NCBI RefSeq assembly: GCF_900218065.1
Contig: NZ_OBMU01000002.1
Location: forward strand, 1-50,220
Source: Novosphingobium sp. Chol11
GTDB lineage: Bacteria; Pseudomonadota; Alphaproteobacteria; Sphingomonadales; Sphingomonadaceae
Length of the DNA: 50,220 nt
Direction: 5' to 3'
Under the pieces are notes generated by a model, which saw nothing but the letters and a program-made list of their open reading frames with translations, ran no database searches and was not told the DNA's origin. Below are positions 1-8,157 of the stretch, one piece after another; within the stretch, counting starts at the first letter, position 1, and every line of letters starts with the position of its first letter. The translations under genes were made by a program, and so were the position numbers.

Positions 1-69
1 GGATAAATCCGGCGACGCGATTGTGTGAATTAATGAAGAAACTGCAGAATTGAAACGAGGAGAATAGAG

Positions 70-1017
70 ATGCCGCTCGATCCGCAGCTTGAGGCCATGT
101 TCGCCAATCAGCCGGAATGGCCGCCGATACGGAACATTCCCGTACCCGTATTGCGGGAATCGGTGCGGTCGAGTTCGATCCAGTTGCCGCCGCCGCAGGT
201 GTCGTTGGCGTCGGTTTCCGACCGCACGATCCCGGGACCGAACGGTGAAATACCGGTGCGCATCTATACGCCAGAGGGGAAAGGGCCTTTCCCGGTCACT
301 GCCTATTTCCATGGCGGCGGGTTCGTCGTCGGCGATCTCGACACGCAGGACATGATCGCGCGCGGACTGGCGGCGGGCGCGGAGACCATCGTGGTGTCCG
401 TGGACTATCGCCTGGCGCCCGAGCACAAGTTTCCGGCGGCGTTCGAGGATTGCTGGGCCGCGACCCAGTGGGCGGCGGCGAATGCGGCCGAACTGGGCGG
501 CGACCCTGCCCTGATCGCCGTTGCGGGAGACAGCGCGGGCGGCGTGCTGGCCAGCGCCTGCGCCCTCCTGGCACGCGACGCCGGCGCGCCGCGCATCGCC
601 GCGCAGATCAACTGGTATGGCCCCGGCATCCATCCGATTCCGGAAGAAGGTTCAGCCCTTGAATTCGCGAACGGCCCCGTGCTTCGCCTGGAAGATGCCC
701 ATTATTTCTGGGAACTGCACATCAAGGACGAAAGCGATTATGATGATTTTCGCGCCAGTCCGATGAAGGCCGAGAGCCACAAGGGCCTCGCGCCAGCCTT
801 TATCGCCGCCGCCGAGTGCGATCCCATTCGAGACGCGGTGGAAGCCTATGGCCCGGTGCTGGAAAAGGCCGGGGTGGAAGTCGAAGTGAAGCGCTATCCG
901 GGCATGGTCCACGGTTTTGTTTCATGGCTGGGGTTCTTGCCGGGCGCGCAGGAAGCGATGGCCGACGCATGCGCTTTTGCCAAGAAGCAGTTCGCCGCCG
1001 CGCGCCAGACTGCGTGA
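70..1017 (+). CDS. alpha/beta hydrolase, HSL-type esterase
   Basis: A 315-residue serine hydrolase of the hormone-sensitive-lipase family, which cleaves carboxylic esters in the cytoplasm. The oxyanion-hole motif HGGGF is at residues 81-85 and the nucleophile elbow GDSAGG at 153-158 (Ser155); Asp251 (ECDP) and His281 (MVHGF) complete the triad. The YRLAPEHKFP segment from residue 113 is typical of the family. The start follows a purine-rich GAGGAGAA ribosome site, and the length is normal. No signal peptide is visible. It stands alone, read away from the next gene. It could deacylate steroid or lactone esters given the neighbourhood, but the substrate is unknown. Confidence 0.9.
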   Translation: MPLDPQLEAMFANQPEWPPIRNIPVPVLRESVRSSSIQLPPPQVSLASVSDRTIPGPNGEIPVRIYTPEGKGPFPVTAYFHGGGFVVGDLDTQDMIARGLAAGAETIVVSVDYRLAPEHKFPAAFEDCWAATQWAAANAAELGGDPALIAVAGDSAGGVLASACALLARDAGAPRIAAQINWYGPGIHPIPEEGSALEFANGPVLRLEDAHYFWELHIKDESDYDDFRASPMKAESHKGLAPAFIAAAECDPIRDAVEAYGPVLEKAGVEVEVKRYPGMVHGFVSWLGFLPGAQEAMADACAFAKKQFAAARQTA

Positions 1018-1091
1018 ACCATATGAGGCGAAGGGCGGCGCCGCGAGGCTGGAGCCGCCCTTCGGCCAAGGATGATCATATTCAAGTGATC

Positions 1092-1180
1092 GCCATGCCG
1101 GACTTGATCCGGCGCCCGTTTCTTATCTGACGCTGACGATGTAGCGGGACCCCGGATCAAGTCCGGGGTGACGGAAAGGG
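1092..1180. repeat. intergenic palindromic repeat, copy 1
   Basis: CCGGACTTGATCCGG (1098-1112) and its exact reverse complement CCGGATCAAGTCCGG (1151-1165) could fold into a long hairpin; the right half lies in a ACCCCGG...CCGGGGT palindrome followed by GACG. A related element lies at 3320-3405 in the same orientation. It sits between convergent genes and may also end transcription. The rest of the 225-base gap shows nothing else. Confidence 0.7.
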
Positions 1181-1242
1181 CCGGATGCGTCCGTAAGACG
1201 ATCACAGTCTGAGCAGTCCGCGGCGGCTCTTGGCCCCGGCCG

Positions 1243-1725
1243 CTACTGGCCGCCGATCAGCGCGCGGGCGTCGGCTGATCCGTCAAGCAAGCGATTTACG
1301 CGACGCGCCACCTTCCATTCCTTGCCCATGCGTATGAGATGCCAGCTATTGGCGGAGGCGCGATGGGCCTCCCAGCTATCGCCGGACTTGCGGAAGACGA
1401 CCGAATAGGTCCGGGCGGTCGCCTTGTCACCGTCGAGGTCGATGACCGGCGGGCTAAGGACATGGGCTGCGCCGCCATGGATCAGCGATTGGTGGCTTTC
1501 CCCTTCCAGCAAGGCCTGGATCGCGGCGCGGCCCGTGTAGCTGCCGAACCCGCCGACTTCATAAACGCCATCCTCCGTCCAAAGGGCAGCAGCGCCCGCG
1601 CAGTCGCCAGCGTCGGCCAATGGGCCATAGCTGGCGATCAAGCCGCGTATCGCTTCCCGATCTTCAAGGACGGCGATACGCGCAGTGAGATCGGCAGGCG
1701 CGCTCAGAGCTTTACCACCTTGCAT
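1243..1725 (-). CDS. SnoaL-like (NTF2-fold) protein
   Basis: A 160-residue cone-shaped alpha+beta barrel protein of the SnoaL/ketosteroid-isomerase superfamily. The N-terminal helix carries a Tyr with an Asp five residues later (SYGPLAD), and a His follows in LIHGGAAH, the same Tyr/Asp/His layout seen in bile-acid dehydratases of this fold. Proteins of this group act as dehydratases, isomerases or hydratases. It overlaps the end of the upstream DUF1214 gene by 22 bases, so the two are probably co-translated. The start ATG was chosen because no closer alternative ATG exists. Steroid dehydration or isomerisation is an inference from fold and neighbours; the substrate is not known. Confidence 0.8.
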   Translation of the reverse strand: MQGGKALSAPADLTARIAVLEDREAIRGLIASYGPLADAGDCAGAAALWTEDGVYEVGGFGSYTGRAAIQALLEGESHQSLIHGGAAHVLSPPVIDLDGDKATARTYSVVFRKSGDSWEAHRASANSWHLIRMGKEWKVARRVNRLLDGSADARALIGGQ

Positions 1726-2792
1726 TGCGGCACCGGATGCTCGTCAGCCTCTATCCAGCGCCAGAGGCCGGTGCCCTTGCGATGGCCGGACAGGTCGATC
1801 CAGTTGCCATAGCCCGGATCCTTGTCGGCGCAGACCAGGATGACGCTGCCATCTTCTTCATATTTAGCCTGCGCGCCATTGACCCACACCTTGCGGTTCA
1901 CATGGTCCATGGATTCCATCCACCAATTGTCGATCTGGAAGTTCCAGAAGCGGCATTGGGGCGGCTTTGCGGTGATGACCAGCGCCTCGTCAGGGGCGAG
2001 ATCATAATAGATGTGCCCATACCAGATTTTCGGATCGCCACCGGCACGCTGATAGACCGACTGTTCCTTGCCCTCATAAAAGCGGTTGGGCTGTTCCATG
2101 AACCATTGCGACCAGTCGGCGAAGGTGTTGGCCGTGCCGCGCACCCAGGCGGCAGCACCGTTCAACTGCGCTTCGATCGCTTCCGGCGCCAGAATCGCGG
2201 GCACGGTGGGCCCTTCGCTGATCCGTTCGATGCGCACATCCGCTGCGACTTCCGTCCTCTTGTCATTGAAGGTCTGGCGAATGATGAGCAGGGTCGTGTC
2301 ATCCGCCATCGGAAGCCAATTGCCGGGCTTTTGCGCCTTGCTGACGATGATTTCGAAGCTGCCGTCCGGCCCGAACTGCATGTCGGCAAGCTCGATCTCG
2401 CCGGTCGAGGCCATGGTGCCGTCGATCGCATAGCGATTCGCCTTCGACCCGATCGAAAAATAGGGAACGCTGTTCCGCTTGCCAGTGATGCGATATTCGC
2501 GATCACCCCGAACGACGATCTGCTGATAGAGATTGTCCGGATTGTCGGCGCCGATCTTGATCGCGTCGTCAGTCAACAGGAAGATGCGGGGGAAATCCGG
2601 ATCGCTGGAATCGACCAGCATGTTGAGCGCCGTGCGGGTCAGTCGGGAAAGATACCGCAGTCCTTCCGCCTGATCGATCGCCGTTCCCGGCGCAGTGGAA
2701 CGATCCAGAACTTCCCCAGCCTGCGCCAGTTGATCGCAGAAATTCCGCCAAACTGCCGACAACCGAATGTCACCTGCTGCCTTTTCGGCCAT
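1704..2792 (-). CDS. DUF1214 domain protein
   Basis: A 362-residue protein with a C-terminal DUF1214 region. The recognisable part is PP-x-C-x-FWNFQI-x-N-W from residue 277, followed by a DPGYGNW segment. There is no signal peptide and no known catalytic motif. The function of the domain is unknown. A GGAGAG site lies just before a double ATG, favouring the start at 2792 over the ATG at 2807. It shares its operon with the SnoaL protein at 1243-1725 and is divergent from the VOC protein at 2895-3296. A second, diverged copy of the family lies at 45583-46848, also next to a VOC gene. The family call rests on the motif and paralogue comparison. Confidence 0.8.
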   Translation of the reverse strand: MAEKAAGDIRLSAVWRNFCDQLAQAGEVLDRSTAPGTAIDQAEGLRYLSRLTRTALNMLVDSSDPDFPRIFLLTDDAIKIGADNPDNLYQQIVVRGDREYRITGKRNSVPYFSIGSKANRYAIDGTMASTGEIELADMQFGPDGSFEIIVSKAQKPGNWLPMADDTTLLIIRQTFNDKRTEVAADVRIERISEGPTVPAILAPEAIEAQLNGAAAWVRGTANTFADWSQWFMEQPNRFYEGKEQSVYQRAGGDPKIWYGHIYYDLAPDEALVITAKPPQCRFWNFQIDNWWMESMDHVNRKVWVNGAQAKYEEDGSVILVCADKDPGYGNWIDLSGHRKGTGLWRWIEADEHPVPQCKVVKL

Positions 2793-2870
2793 CATTCTCT
2801 CCAACATGCGTATCAGCTGATCTGGCTTACGCCATTTTCAGGCGCTAAGACAGAGATTGTCTCACATAAA

Positions 2871-2878
2871 TGCGTAAC
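2871..2878 (-). promoter_or_regulatory. candidate regulatory motif GTTACGCA, site 1
   Basis: GTTACGCA read on the minus strand, in the divergent gap between the DUF1214 and VOC genes. The same core occurs at 13116-13127 and 34590-34601, always on the strand of a downstream catabolic or uptake gene. A shared operator is an inference. Confidence 0.3.
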
Positions 2879-2894
2879 GCGAAAGGGGTTGAGG

Positions 2895-3296
2895 ATGACC
2901 GCACTAGCCTTCAGTTTCACCAAGATCATCGTCGGGGATCTTGCCGCTGCCGAACGTTTCTACACAGAACTCTTTGGCCTAGAGGTGGTGGGTTATCTCA
3001 ATCTTGGCGAAGGCGAAGAGTTGATGAACGAAGTGATCCTCAAGACCGCTGGCGCTCAGCCGCCCGCGCCCAACTTCATCCTGGTCAGCTATCCCAACCG
3101 GACGCCCCCTGCCACAGGAGAGGCGACGACGGGCTTCGTCGTAGATGATCTGGACGCGACGCTGGAAAAGGCGAGTGCTGCCGGTGCAACGATCGAGGTC
3201 CCCGCGACCGACATACCCGAACATGGCTTGCGTGCTGCCTATATCATCGATCCGCAGGGCCACAGGGTCGAGTTGTTGCAGACCATGAGCGCCTAG
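2895..3296 (+). CDS. VOC-family (glyoxalase fold) protein
   Basis: A 133-residue protein with two beta-alpha-beta-beta-beta halves of the vicinal-oxygen-chelate superfamily: FTKIIVGDLAAAERFYTELFG at the start, TTGFVVDDLDATLEKASAAG in the middle, and the C-terminal DPQGHRVELLQ with the usual metal-ligand Glu. The first-half His ligand is replaced (SFTKI instead of DH), so metal binding may be altered. Members include dioxygenases, epimerases and lyases, so the reaction cannot be set from sequence. A GAGG-containing leader precedes the ATG at 2895. It is divergent from the DUF1214 gene; a DUF1214-VOC pairing recurs at 45583-47266. Confidence 0.85.
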   Translation: MTALAFSFTKIIVGDLAAAERFYTELFGLEVVGYLNLGEGEELMNEVILKTAGAQPPAPNFILVSYPNRTPPATGEATTGFVVDDLDATLEKASAAGATIEVPATDIPEHGLRAAYIIDPQGHRVELLQTMSA

Positions 3297-3319
3297 AGCA
3301 TGATCGGGTCAGAGTGAGC

Positions 3320-3405
3320 CCAAGCCCGGATGTGATCCGGGCCTCGCCCCGTAATCTAACGCTGCGCAGCCAGCGGGACCCCGGGTCAAGCCCGGGGTGA
3401 CGTAG
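3320..3405. repeat. intergenic palindromic repeat, copy 2
   Basis: CCCGGATGTGATCCGGG (3325-3341) followed by the palindrome ACCCCGGGTCAAGCCCGGGG and T (3378-3398), then GACG. Sequence and order match copy 1 at 1092-1180 and the orientation is the same, so the two flank the SnoaL-DUF1214-VOC segment as direct repeats. Confidence 0.7.
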
Positions 3406-3441
3406 AGTAGCGGACGCTTGCGTGAAAGATCATGCTCTCCA

Positions 3442-4515
3442 TCACAGTTCGTGATCGATGACTGCGCGGGTGACCTCCCCCGCCTTCAGCGCGGCGATCG
3501 CCTCATTGATCCGGTCGAGCGGCCAGATGCCGCTGATCTGGTCGGCGATGTTCAGCCGACCGTCCCGCGCCTGCGCGATGAGTTCGGGATAATCGCGCTG
3601 CGGCAACGCGCCACCGTTCATGGTCGCGATCACCTCACCACCCATGACGAAGCTGCCGAGCGGCAGCGCCGCTTCCGCACCGGGGCGCGACATGCCGATC
3701 AGCACGACACGGCCCCCGCGCTTCGTGCAGCGCAAGGCGGTGTTGATGGCGCCCACCGCGCCGCTGCATTCCACCACCACATCAATGGGGCCATGCTCGG
3801 CAGCCAAAGCGGCCGCTGCGGCATCGCTGTCCTGTGCGGGGTCTGCCAGCACAAAGGCGGTGGCGCCAAATTGCCGCGCCGTCGCTTCCTTTGCAGGATT
3901 GGCATCGACGGCGATCACATTCGCGCCATTCCGCGCCGCGCCCTGAATGGCGTTGACGCCGATGCCGCCCACCCCGAAAACGGCGACGGTGTCCCCGGCG
4001 CGCACTCGGCCGAGAACGCGCGAGGCGCAGACGCCCGTCGAGACGGCGCACCCGATCAGCGCACCTTGATCCAGGGGCAGGTCATCGATCGCGAACAATT
4101 GCGACGCCTTCACCACGATTTCGCTGGCAAAGGAGGAGACGTTGGCGAAAGAGGCAACCGGCTTTCCATCAAGGGTGAAGGGAAAGCCGGGCGCCATGCC
4201 CCAATTGATGTCGCAATTATGCGGCTCCCCGCGCTGGCACTCCCGGCATTCTCCGCACGGTGTTTGCGTACCCACGCAGACATGGTCGCCCACCGACCAG
4301 CCCTCTACGCCTGGGCCGAGTTCCGCGATCTCACCGGCGGCCTCATGCCCCAGCACGACCGGGAGGTTGGGCAGGTGCGGCGTCAGCATCGCTATGTCGC
4401 TGTGGCAGATGCCGGACCGCAGAACGCGGACACGAACCTCGCCCGGCCCGATGGGGCGAAGCGTCACGGCGTCACTGACGAAGAGCGACTGTCCATCCCA
4501 AAGCGCGGCCCTCAT
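3442..4515 (-). CDS. zinc-dependent alcohol dehydrogenase
   Basis: A 357-residue medium-chain dehydrogenase/reductase that oxidises an alcohol (or reduces an aldehyde/ketone) with NAD(P). Catalytic zinc ligands are Cys37 (GICHSD), His57-Glu58 (GHEAAGE) and Cys156; structural zinc is bound by Cys87, Cys90, Cys93 and Cys101 (CGECRECQRGEPHNC). The coenzyme motif GVGGIG is at 181-186. Length and motif order resemble class III-type enzymes. The ATG overlaps the stop of the SnoaL gene at 4512-5027 as ATGA, so they are translationally coupled. The substrate is unknown; a side-chain or ring alcohol is plausible from context. Confidence 0.92.
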   Translation of the reverse strand: MRAALWDGQSLFVSDAVTLRPIGPGEVRVRVLRSGICHSDIAMLTPHLPNLPVVLGHEAAGEIAELGPGVEGWSVGDHVCVGTQTPCGECRECQRGEPHNCDINWGMAPGFPFTLDGKPVASFANVSSFASEIVVKASQLFAIDDLPLDQGALIGCAVSTGVCASRVLGRVRAGDTVAVFGVGGIGVNAIQGAARNGANVIAVDANPAKEATARQFGATAFVLADPAQDSDAAAAALAAEHGPIDVVVECSGAVGAINTALRCTKRGGRVVLIGMSRPGAEAALPLGSFVMGGEVIATMNGGALPQRDYPELIAQARDGRLNIADQISGIWPLDRINEAIAALKAGEVTRAVIDHEL

Positions 4516-5027
4516 GCGCTCAACCCCGCCAGCAGGGGATAGCGGAAGGACGGATCATCACGATCCGCGCGGCCATTGGGTGCATCCTTGCTCATCCGTT
4601 CAAAGGCTCCTTCATCAACCGGCACGATCGAACCATGATCGAAGACGAGGCTGCGATAGGTGAATTTCCATTCGCCATCCCGCCTTTCATAGCGGTCGAG
4701 ATAGCGGCCGAGGGCGATGAAGAGCTTGGCGTCAGGGCCATGGGTACGATGCCAGGCCTCTACATAATGTTCACCTTCGGCATGATCGCCGTCGACGACG
4801 AACAGGCTGTTGCTGATGCTGTGGCGGGTCAGGCTCCAATGCGCGGTCACTTCAGGTAGCCAGGCAACGAATGCATCGGGACTGCCTTGAAACATCGCTC
4901 CATGGTCGTCGATCGCATCATCATGATAGAGGGTTCGCACGAGAGCGAAGTCGCGGCGATCACATCCGCGACAGTAGCGCATCACCAGATCGTGCAGCGC
5001 AATCCGGTCGAGCAATGACTGCGACAT
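4512..5027 (-). CDS. SnoaL-like (NTF2-fold) protein
   Basis: A 171-residue SnoaL-fold protein. It has the Tyr-x4-Asp pair in MRYCRGCD and a His in LTRHSISN, then YERRDGEWKFTYRSLVFD near the end, matching the layout of dehydratases and isomerases of this superfamily. The start at 5027 is preceded by GGAGAG at good spacing; an ATG four codons upstream (5039) lacks such a site. It is the first gene of a two-gene operon with the alcohol dehydrogenase, suggesting sequential redox and dehydration or isomerisation on one substrate. That substrate is not determined. Confidence 0.82.
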   Translation of the reverse strand: MSQSLLDRIALHDLVMRYCRGCDRRDFALVRTLYHDDAIDDHGAMFQGSPDAFVAWLPEVTAHWSLTRHSISNSLFVVDGDHAEGEHYVEAWHRTHGPDAKLFIALGRYLDRYERRDGEWKFTYRSLVFDHGSIVPVDEGAFERMSKDAPNGRADRDDPSFRYPLLAGLSA

Positions 5028-5163
5028 ATTTCTCTCCATTCCGGTCGCGAGGCCGGATTGTTATCGTTCCACGATGTCGAATAGCGGCTATCCTGCGCAT
5101 AGGGGAAGCGCAAAAAGAGCCGAACCGCTGCTTTTCGTAGCAGCCGGATCTGCGCAAAGGGAT

Positions 5164-5192
5164 TTGGAGTTATCACGGAGATCGTTTATAAT
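5164..5192 (+). promoter_or_regulatory. sigma70-like promoter for efflux operon
   Basis: TTGGAG (5164-5169), a 17-base spacer and a perfect TATAAT (5187-5192). It lies about 235 bases before the emrA-like gene. The 399-base gap 5028-5426 also holds a short hydrophobic reading frame (5227-5334) and a palindrome (5340-5360), and is visibly less GC-rich than its surroundings. Confidence 0.5.
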
Positions 5193-5226
5193 TCTGGTAA
5201 CCCCGACGTTAAAAATGGGGAAGAGG

Positions 5227-5334
5227 ATGGAACCTGACAGTACCATATTCTTGTTATGTCCCTTTCGATTGCTGTGCCTGGCTAGCGGTACATCGGCGCT
5301 TATAGGGTTGAGCGTGATCCTCCTGCTGACCTGA
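5227..5334 (+). CDS. possible 35-residue hydrophobic peptide
   Basis: A short frame starting MEPDSTIFLLCPF and ending GLSVILLLT, hydrophobic over most of its length as a small membrane peptide would be. It lies between the promoter at 5164-5192 and the efflux genes, with GGGGAAGAGG just before the ATG. Codons such as ATA, TTA and TGT are unlike those of the neighbours, so it may be chance in a lower-GC leader. No homologue is recognised. Confidence 0.2.
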   Translation: MEPDSTIFLLCPFRLLCLASGTSALIGLSVILLLT

Positions 5335-5339
5335 CAACA

Positions 5340-5360
5340 TTTCCGATCCGGGATCGGAAA
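5340..5360. promoter_or_regulatory. 21-base palindrome, candidate operator
   Basis: TTTCCGATC-CGG-GATCGGAAA is a perfect inverted repeat with 9-base arms. It lies 67 bases before the emrA-like gene and downstream of the promoter at 5164-5192. Size and symmetry suit a TetR- or MarR-type repressor site; no such regulator gene is adjacent. A short stem-loop is the alternative. Confidence 0.4.
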
Positions 5361-5426
5361 AATACTTGCCTTCCGCCTGCGGCAAACCCTAAGCCGTCGC
5401 CGTAAAGCCGAGACGGTAGGAATGAT

Positions 5427-6605
5427 ATGACCGAAGCTAAGGGGCCGTCGACCGACAGGGCCGAGGCAGGGACCCTTCCCCACGAAGACGTTCATGACAG
5501 CGCGAGCAATCCGAAGCGGCGCAAGCTGGGCCTGATCCTGGGCACGGCTGCTGTGATCGTGCTGATCATCGGGGCGATCTGGTTCATACGCCACCAGACA
5601 TATGGCAAATATCAGCAGAGCACCGAAGACGCCTATCTGCAGGCCGACAGCGTCACCGTGTCCGCCCGCGTTTCGGGCTATATCAGCGAAGTGCTGGTGC
5701 ATGAGAATCAGGATGTGAAGCCTGGTCAACCGCTGCTGCGGATCGAAGCGCCGGATTACCCGGCTCAGGCGGCACAGGGGCAGGCGCAGATCAATCTGGC
5801 AGCGGCCAATGCCGAGAATGCGCAAGCGCTGATCGGCGAACAGGAAGCCGCCATCGCGCAAGCCCGCGCCATGCTGGCGGCGGCGCAGACCAAGGCGCGC
5901 TTTGCCGCAGCCGAGGTGGCGCGCTACACCCCGCTCGCCGCGAGTGGAGCGGAGCCACGGGAAAAGCTGGCAACGCTTCGCACCCAGGCGGCGCAGGCGG
6001 CGCAGGATGTCGCGGCACAGCGCGCGACGACGGAGGGCGCGGAACGGCGCATCGCCAGCCTGCAAGCGCAGATCGCCCAGGCGAAGGCGCAGGGCCAGAG
6101 CGCGCGCGCCCAGCTTGAGGCGGCGCAGCGCAATGTCCGCGACATGGTGATCCGCGCGAGCGTCGCCGGGCGGGTGGGCGACCTTTCCGCACGGGTAGGG
6201 CAGTTCGTGCAGCCGGGCCTGCGCCTCATGTCCGTCGTGCCGGTCGAACAGCTGTATCTGGAAGCGAATTTCAAGGAAACGCAGCTCGGCCTGATGCGGC
6301 AGGGGCAGCCAGCGGAGATCGAGGTCGACGCTCTGCCGGGCATGACGCTGCATGGCCATGTCGCAAGCCTTGCGCCCGGCACCGGCGCGCAATTCTCGCT
6401 GCTGCCGCCGCAGAACGCGACCGGCAACTTCACCAAGATCGTTCAGCGGGTGCCGGTGCGGATCGCGATCGATGCTGATCCGTCGATCAAGAAGCTGTTG
6501 CTGCCCGGCATGTCCGTCGGCGTATCTGTGGACACGCGCTCGGCTCGCGAAGAGCTGGAGCGGCTCAAGAGTAACCAGCAGGTCCGGCGGGAAGCCGCCA
6601 AGTGA
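5427..6605 (+). CDS. emrA: EmrA-like membrane fusion protein
   Basis: A 392-residue HlyD/EmrA-family periplasmic adaptor linking an inner-membrane pump to an outer-membrane channel. A basic cytoplasmic tail precedes one membrane segment at about residues 35-54. A lipoyl-like half follows (VSGYISEVLVHENQDVKPGQ), then a long Ala/Gln-rich coiled-coil hairpin at about 110-235, then the beta-barrel region with YLEANFKETQL and GNFTKIVQRVPVRI, both characteristic of EmrA. It is the first gene of a three-gene operon and its stop overlaps the GTG of the next gene. Exported substrates may include bile salts or other hydrophobic compounds, which is an inference from context. Confidence 0.92.
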   Translation: MTEAKGPSTDRAEAGTLPHEDVHDSASNPKRRKLGLILGTAAVIVLIIGAIWFIRHQTYGKYQQSTEDAYLQADSVTVSARVSGYISEVLVHENQDVKPGQPLLRIEAPDYPAQAAQGQAQINLAAANAENAQALIGEQEAAIAQARAMLAAAQTKARFAAAEVARYTPLAASGAEPREKLATLRTQAAQAAQDVAAQRATTEGAERRIASLQAQIAQAKAQGQSARAQLEAAQRNVRDMVIRASVAGRVGDLSARVGQFVQPGLRLMSVVPVEQLYLEANFKETQLGLMRQGQPAEIEVDALPGMTLHGHVASLAPGTGAQFSLLPPQNATGNFTKIVQRVPVRIAIDADPSIKKLLLPGMSVGVSVDTRSAREELERLKSNQQVRREAAK

Positions 6606-8149
6606 ACGCAGCCCAGCCTGAGACAGCGCAGCGCGCGAGCGCGGCGGACTGGCTCGCGGTTGCGGCAGGCACGCTGGGCGCGATGATGGCGATGCTCGAC
6701 ATCTCCATCGTCAATTCGGCCTTGCCGATCATCCAGGGCGAAATCGGCGCCAGCGGGACGGAAGGCACGTGGATCGCGACGTCGTTCATCGTTGCCGAAA
6801 TCGTCATCATCCCCCTGGCAGGCTGGTTGCAGCGGCTGTTGGGGCTGCGCAATTTCCTCATCATCGCGACGATCGGCTTTGTCCTCTTTTCGATGATCTG
6901 CGGCATGGCGCAGACATTGCCGGTGATGATCGGCGGGCGGATCGGCCAGGGCATCACGGGCGGCGCGCTGATCCCGACGGCGATGACCATCATCGCGACG
7001 CGGCTGCCCCGCCACCAGCAACCTGTCGGCAACTCGCTCTTTGGCGCGACCGCCATCCTGGGGCCTATCATGGGGCCGGTGCTGGGCGGCTGGCTGACCG
7101 AGAATTGGAGCTGGCACTATGCCTTCTTCCTCAATCTTCCGGTCGGCGTTGCGCTGCTGCTTTTGCTGTTCGTCGCGCTGCCGCATGAGCGGGCGCGGCT
7201 GGACCTGATCGGCGAGGCGGACTGGCTGGGCGTGTTCGGCCTGATCCTGGGGCTCGGCGGCCTTACCGTCGTGCTGGAGGAAGGCGAGCGGGAACAGTGG
7301 TTCGAATCCTCGACGATCATCTGGCTCACCATCACGGCGGTCGCGGGCTTTGCCATGCTGCTGGCGGGGCAGATGCGTTCGGAGCGGCCAGTGATCCGGC
7401 TGCGGCTGCTGCTCGACCGGCAGTTCGGCGCGGTGTTCATCATGGCGATGATGATCGGCATGGTGATCTACGGCACATCCTATGTCATCCCGCAGTTCCT
7501 GACGGCGATCGCGCATTATAACGCGCTGCAATCGGGGCAGATCGTCCTGCTTTCCGGGATACCGATGGTGCTGATGATGCCGTTCATGCCATGGGCGATC
7601 CGGACCGTGCCGATCCATCTGTCGGTGCTGGTTGGACTGGCCCTGCTGATCCTCAGCACCTATATCGAAACGTCGCTGACATCGGCGTCGACTGGCGCCG
7701 ACTTCGTCGATTCCCAGCTGATGCGCGGGGTCGGCACCATTTGCGTCATGATGTTCCTGAATCAGGCTGCCATCCGGTCGGTGCCCACGTCGCTGGCCGC
7801 CGACGCGTCAGGCCTGTACAACGCAGCGCGCAATCTGGGCGGTTCGTTCGCGCTGGCGGGAATCGCGGTCATGCAGGATCAGCGCTTGTGGCTCCACAGC
7901 CGCAGGATGGAGGAAAACCTCGCCGCCAACGGGCTTGGCCTGCAAAATTATGTGGACATGCAGGCGCAGGCGCTTGGCGGGCATGAGGCAGCCTACCGCA
8001 TGATCGAGCAAGGCATTTATACGCAGGCGCTGACCATGACCTATATCGACCTGTTCTGGATGCTGATCATCGCCATCCTCTGCACCGCGCCGCTCGTCTT
8101 CTTCCTTCGCCCCTTGCCACAGCATGCCGCGCCCGTGGGCGCCCATTGA
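6602..8149 (+). CDS. emrB: EmrB-like MFS efflux pump (DHA2)
   Basis: A 515-residue proton-driven drug exporter of the 14-helix DHA2 family in the inner membrane. It shows the family motif LDISIVNSALPII in helix 1, WIATSFIVAEIVIIPLAGWL in helix 2 and the antiporter motif GPIMGPVLGGWL in helix 5. It starts with GTG at 6602, sharing bases with the emrA stop (GTGA), as often seen in coupled pump genes. Length is normal. With the adaptor before it and the outer-membrane channel after it, it should span the whole envelope as a tripartite pump. Confidence 0.93.
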   Translation: MNAAQPETAQRASAADWLAVAAGTLGAMMAMLDISIVNSALPIIQGEIGASGTEGTWIATSFIVAEIVIIPLAGWLQRLLGLRNFLIIATIGFVLFSMICGMAQTLPVMIGGRIGQGITGGALIPTAMTIIATRLPRHQQPVGNSLFGATAILGPIMGPVLGGWLTENWSWHYAFFLNLPVGVALLLLLFVALPHERARLDLIGEADWLGVFGLILGLGGLTVVLEEGEREQWFESSTIIWLTITAVAGFAMLLAGQMRSERPVIRLRLLLDRQFGAVFIMAMMIGMVIYGTSYVIPQFLTAIAHYNALQSGQIVLLSGIPMVLMMPFMPWAIRTVPIHLSVLVGLALLILSTYIETSLTSASTGADFVDSQLMRGVGTICVMMFLNQAAIRSVPTSLAADASGLYNAARNLGGSFALAGIAVMQDQRLWLHSRRMEENLAANGLGLQNYVDMQAQALGGHEAAYRMIEQGIYTQALTMTYIDLFWMLIIAILCTAPLVFFLRPLPQHAAPVGAH

Positions 8150-8157
8150 GATCGCCA

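Noticed and set aside
1..69. End of a gene at the left edge
   Set aside because: No convincing reading frame or protein end was found; it looks like the leader of the esterase gene.
1725..3296. A 523-codon open frame on the plus strand
   Set aside because: Most of it is antisense to the DUF1214 gene and has no recognisable content; only its last 133 codons from the ATG at 2895 form a real VOC protein.
3418..4542. 374-codon plus-strand frame opposite the alcohol dehydrogenase
   Set aside because: No motif or ribosome site, and the opposite strand has full zinc-binding motifs.
5088..6392. Long minus-strand frame opposite the emrA-like gene
   Set aside because: Arg/His-rich low-complexity translation typical of an antisense shadow; no family features.
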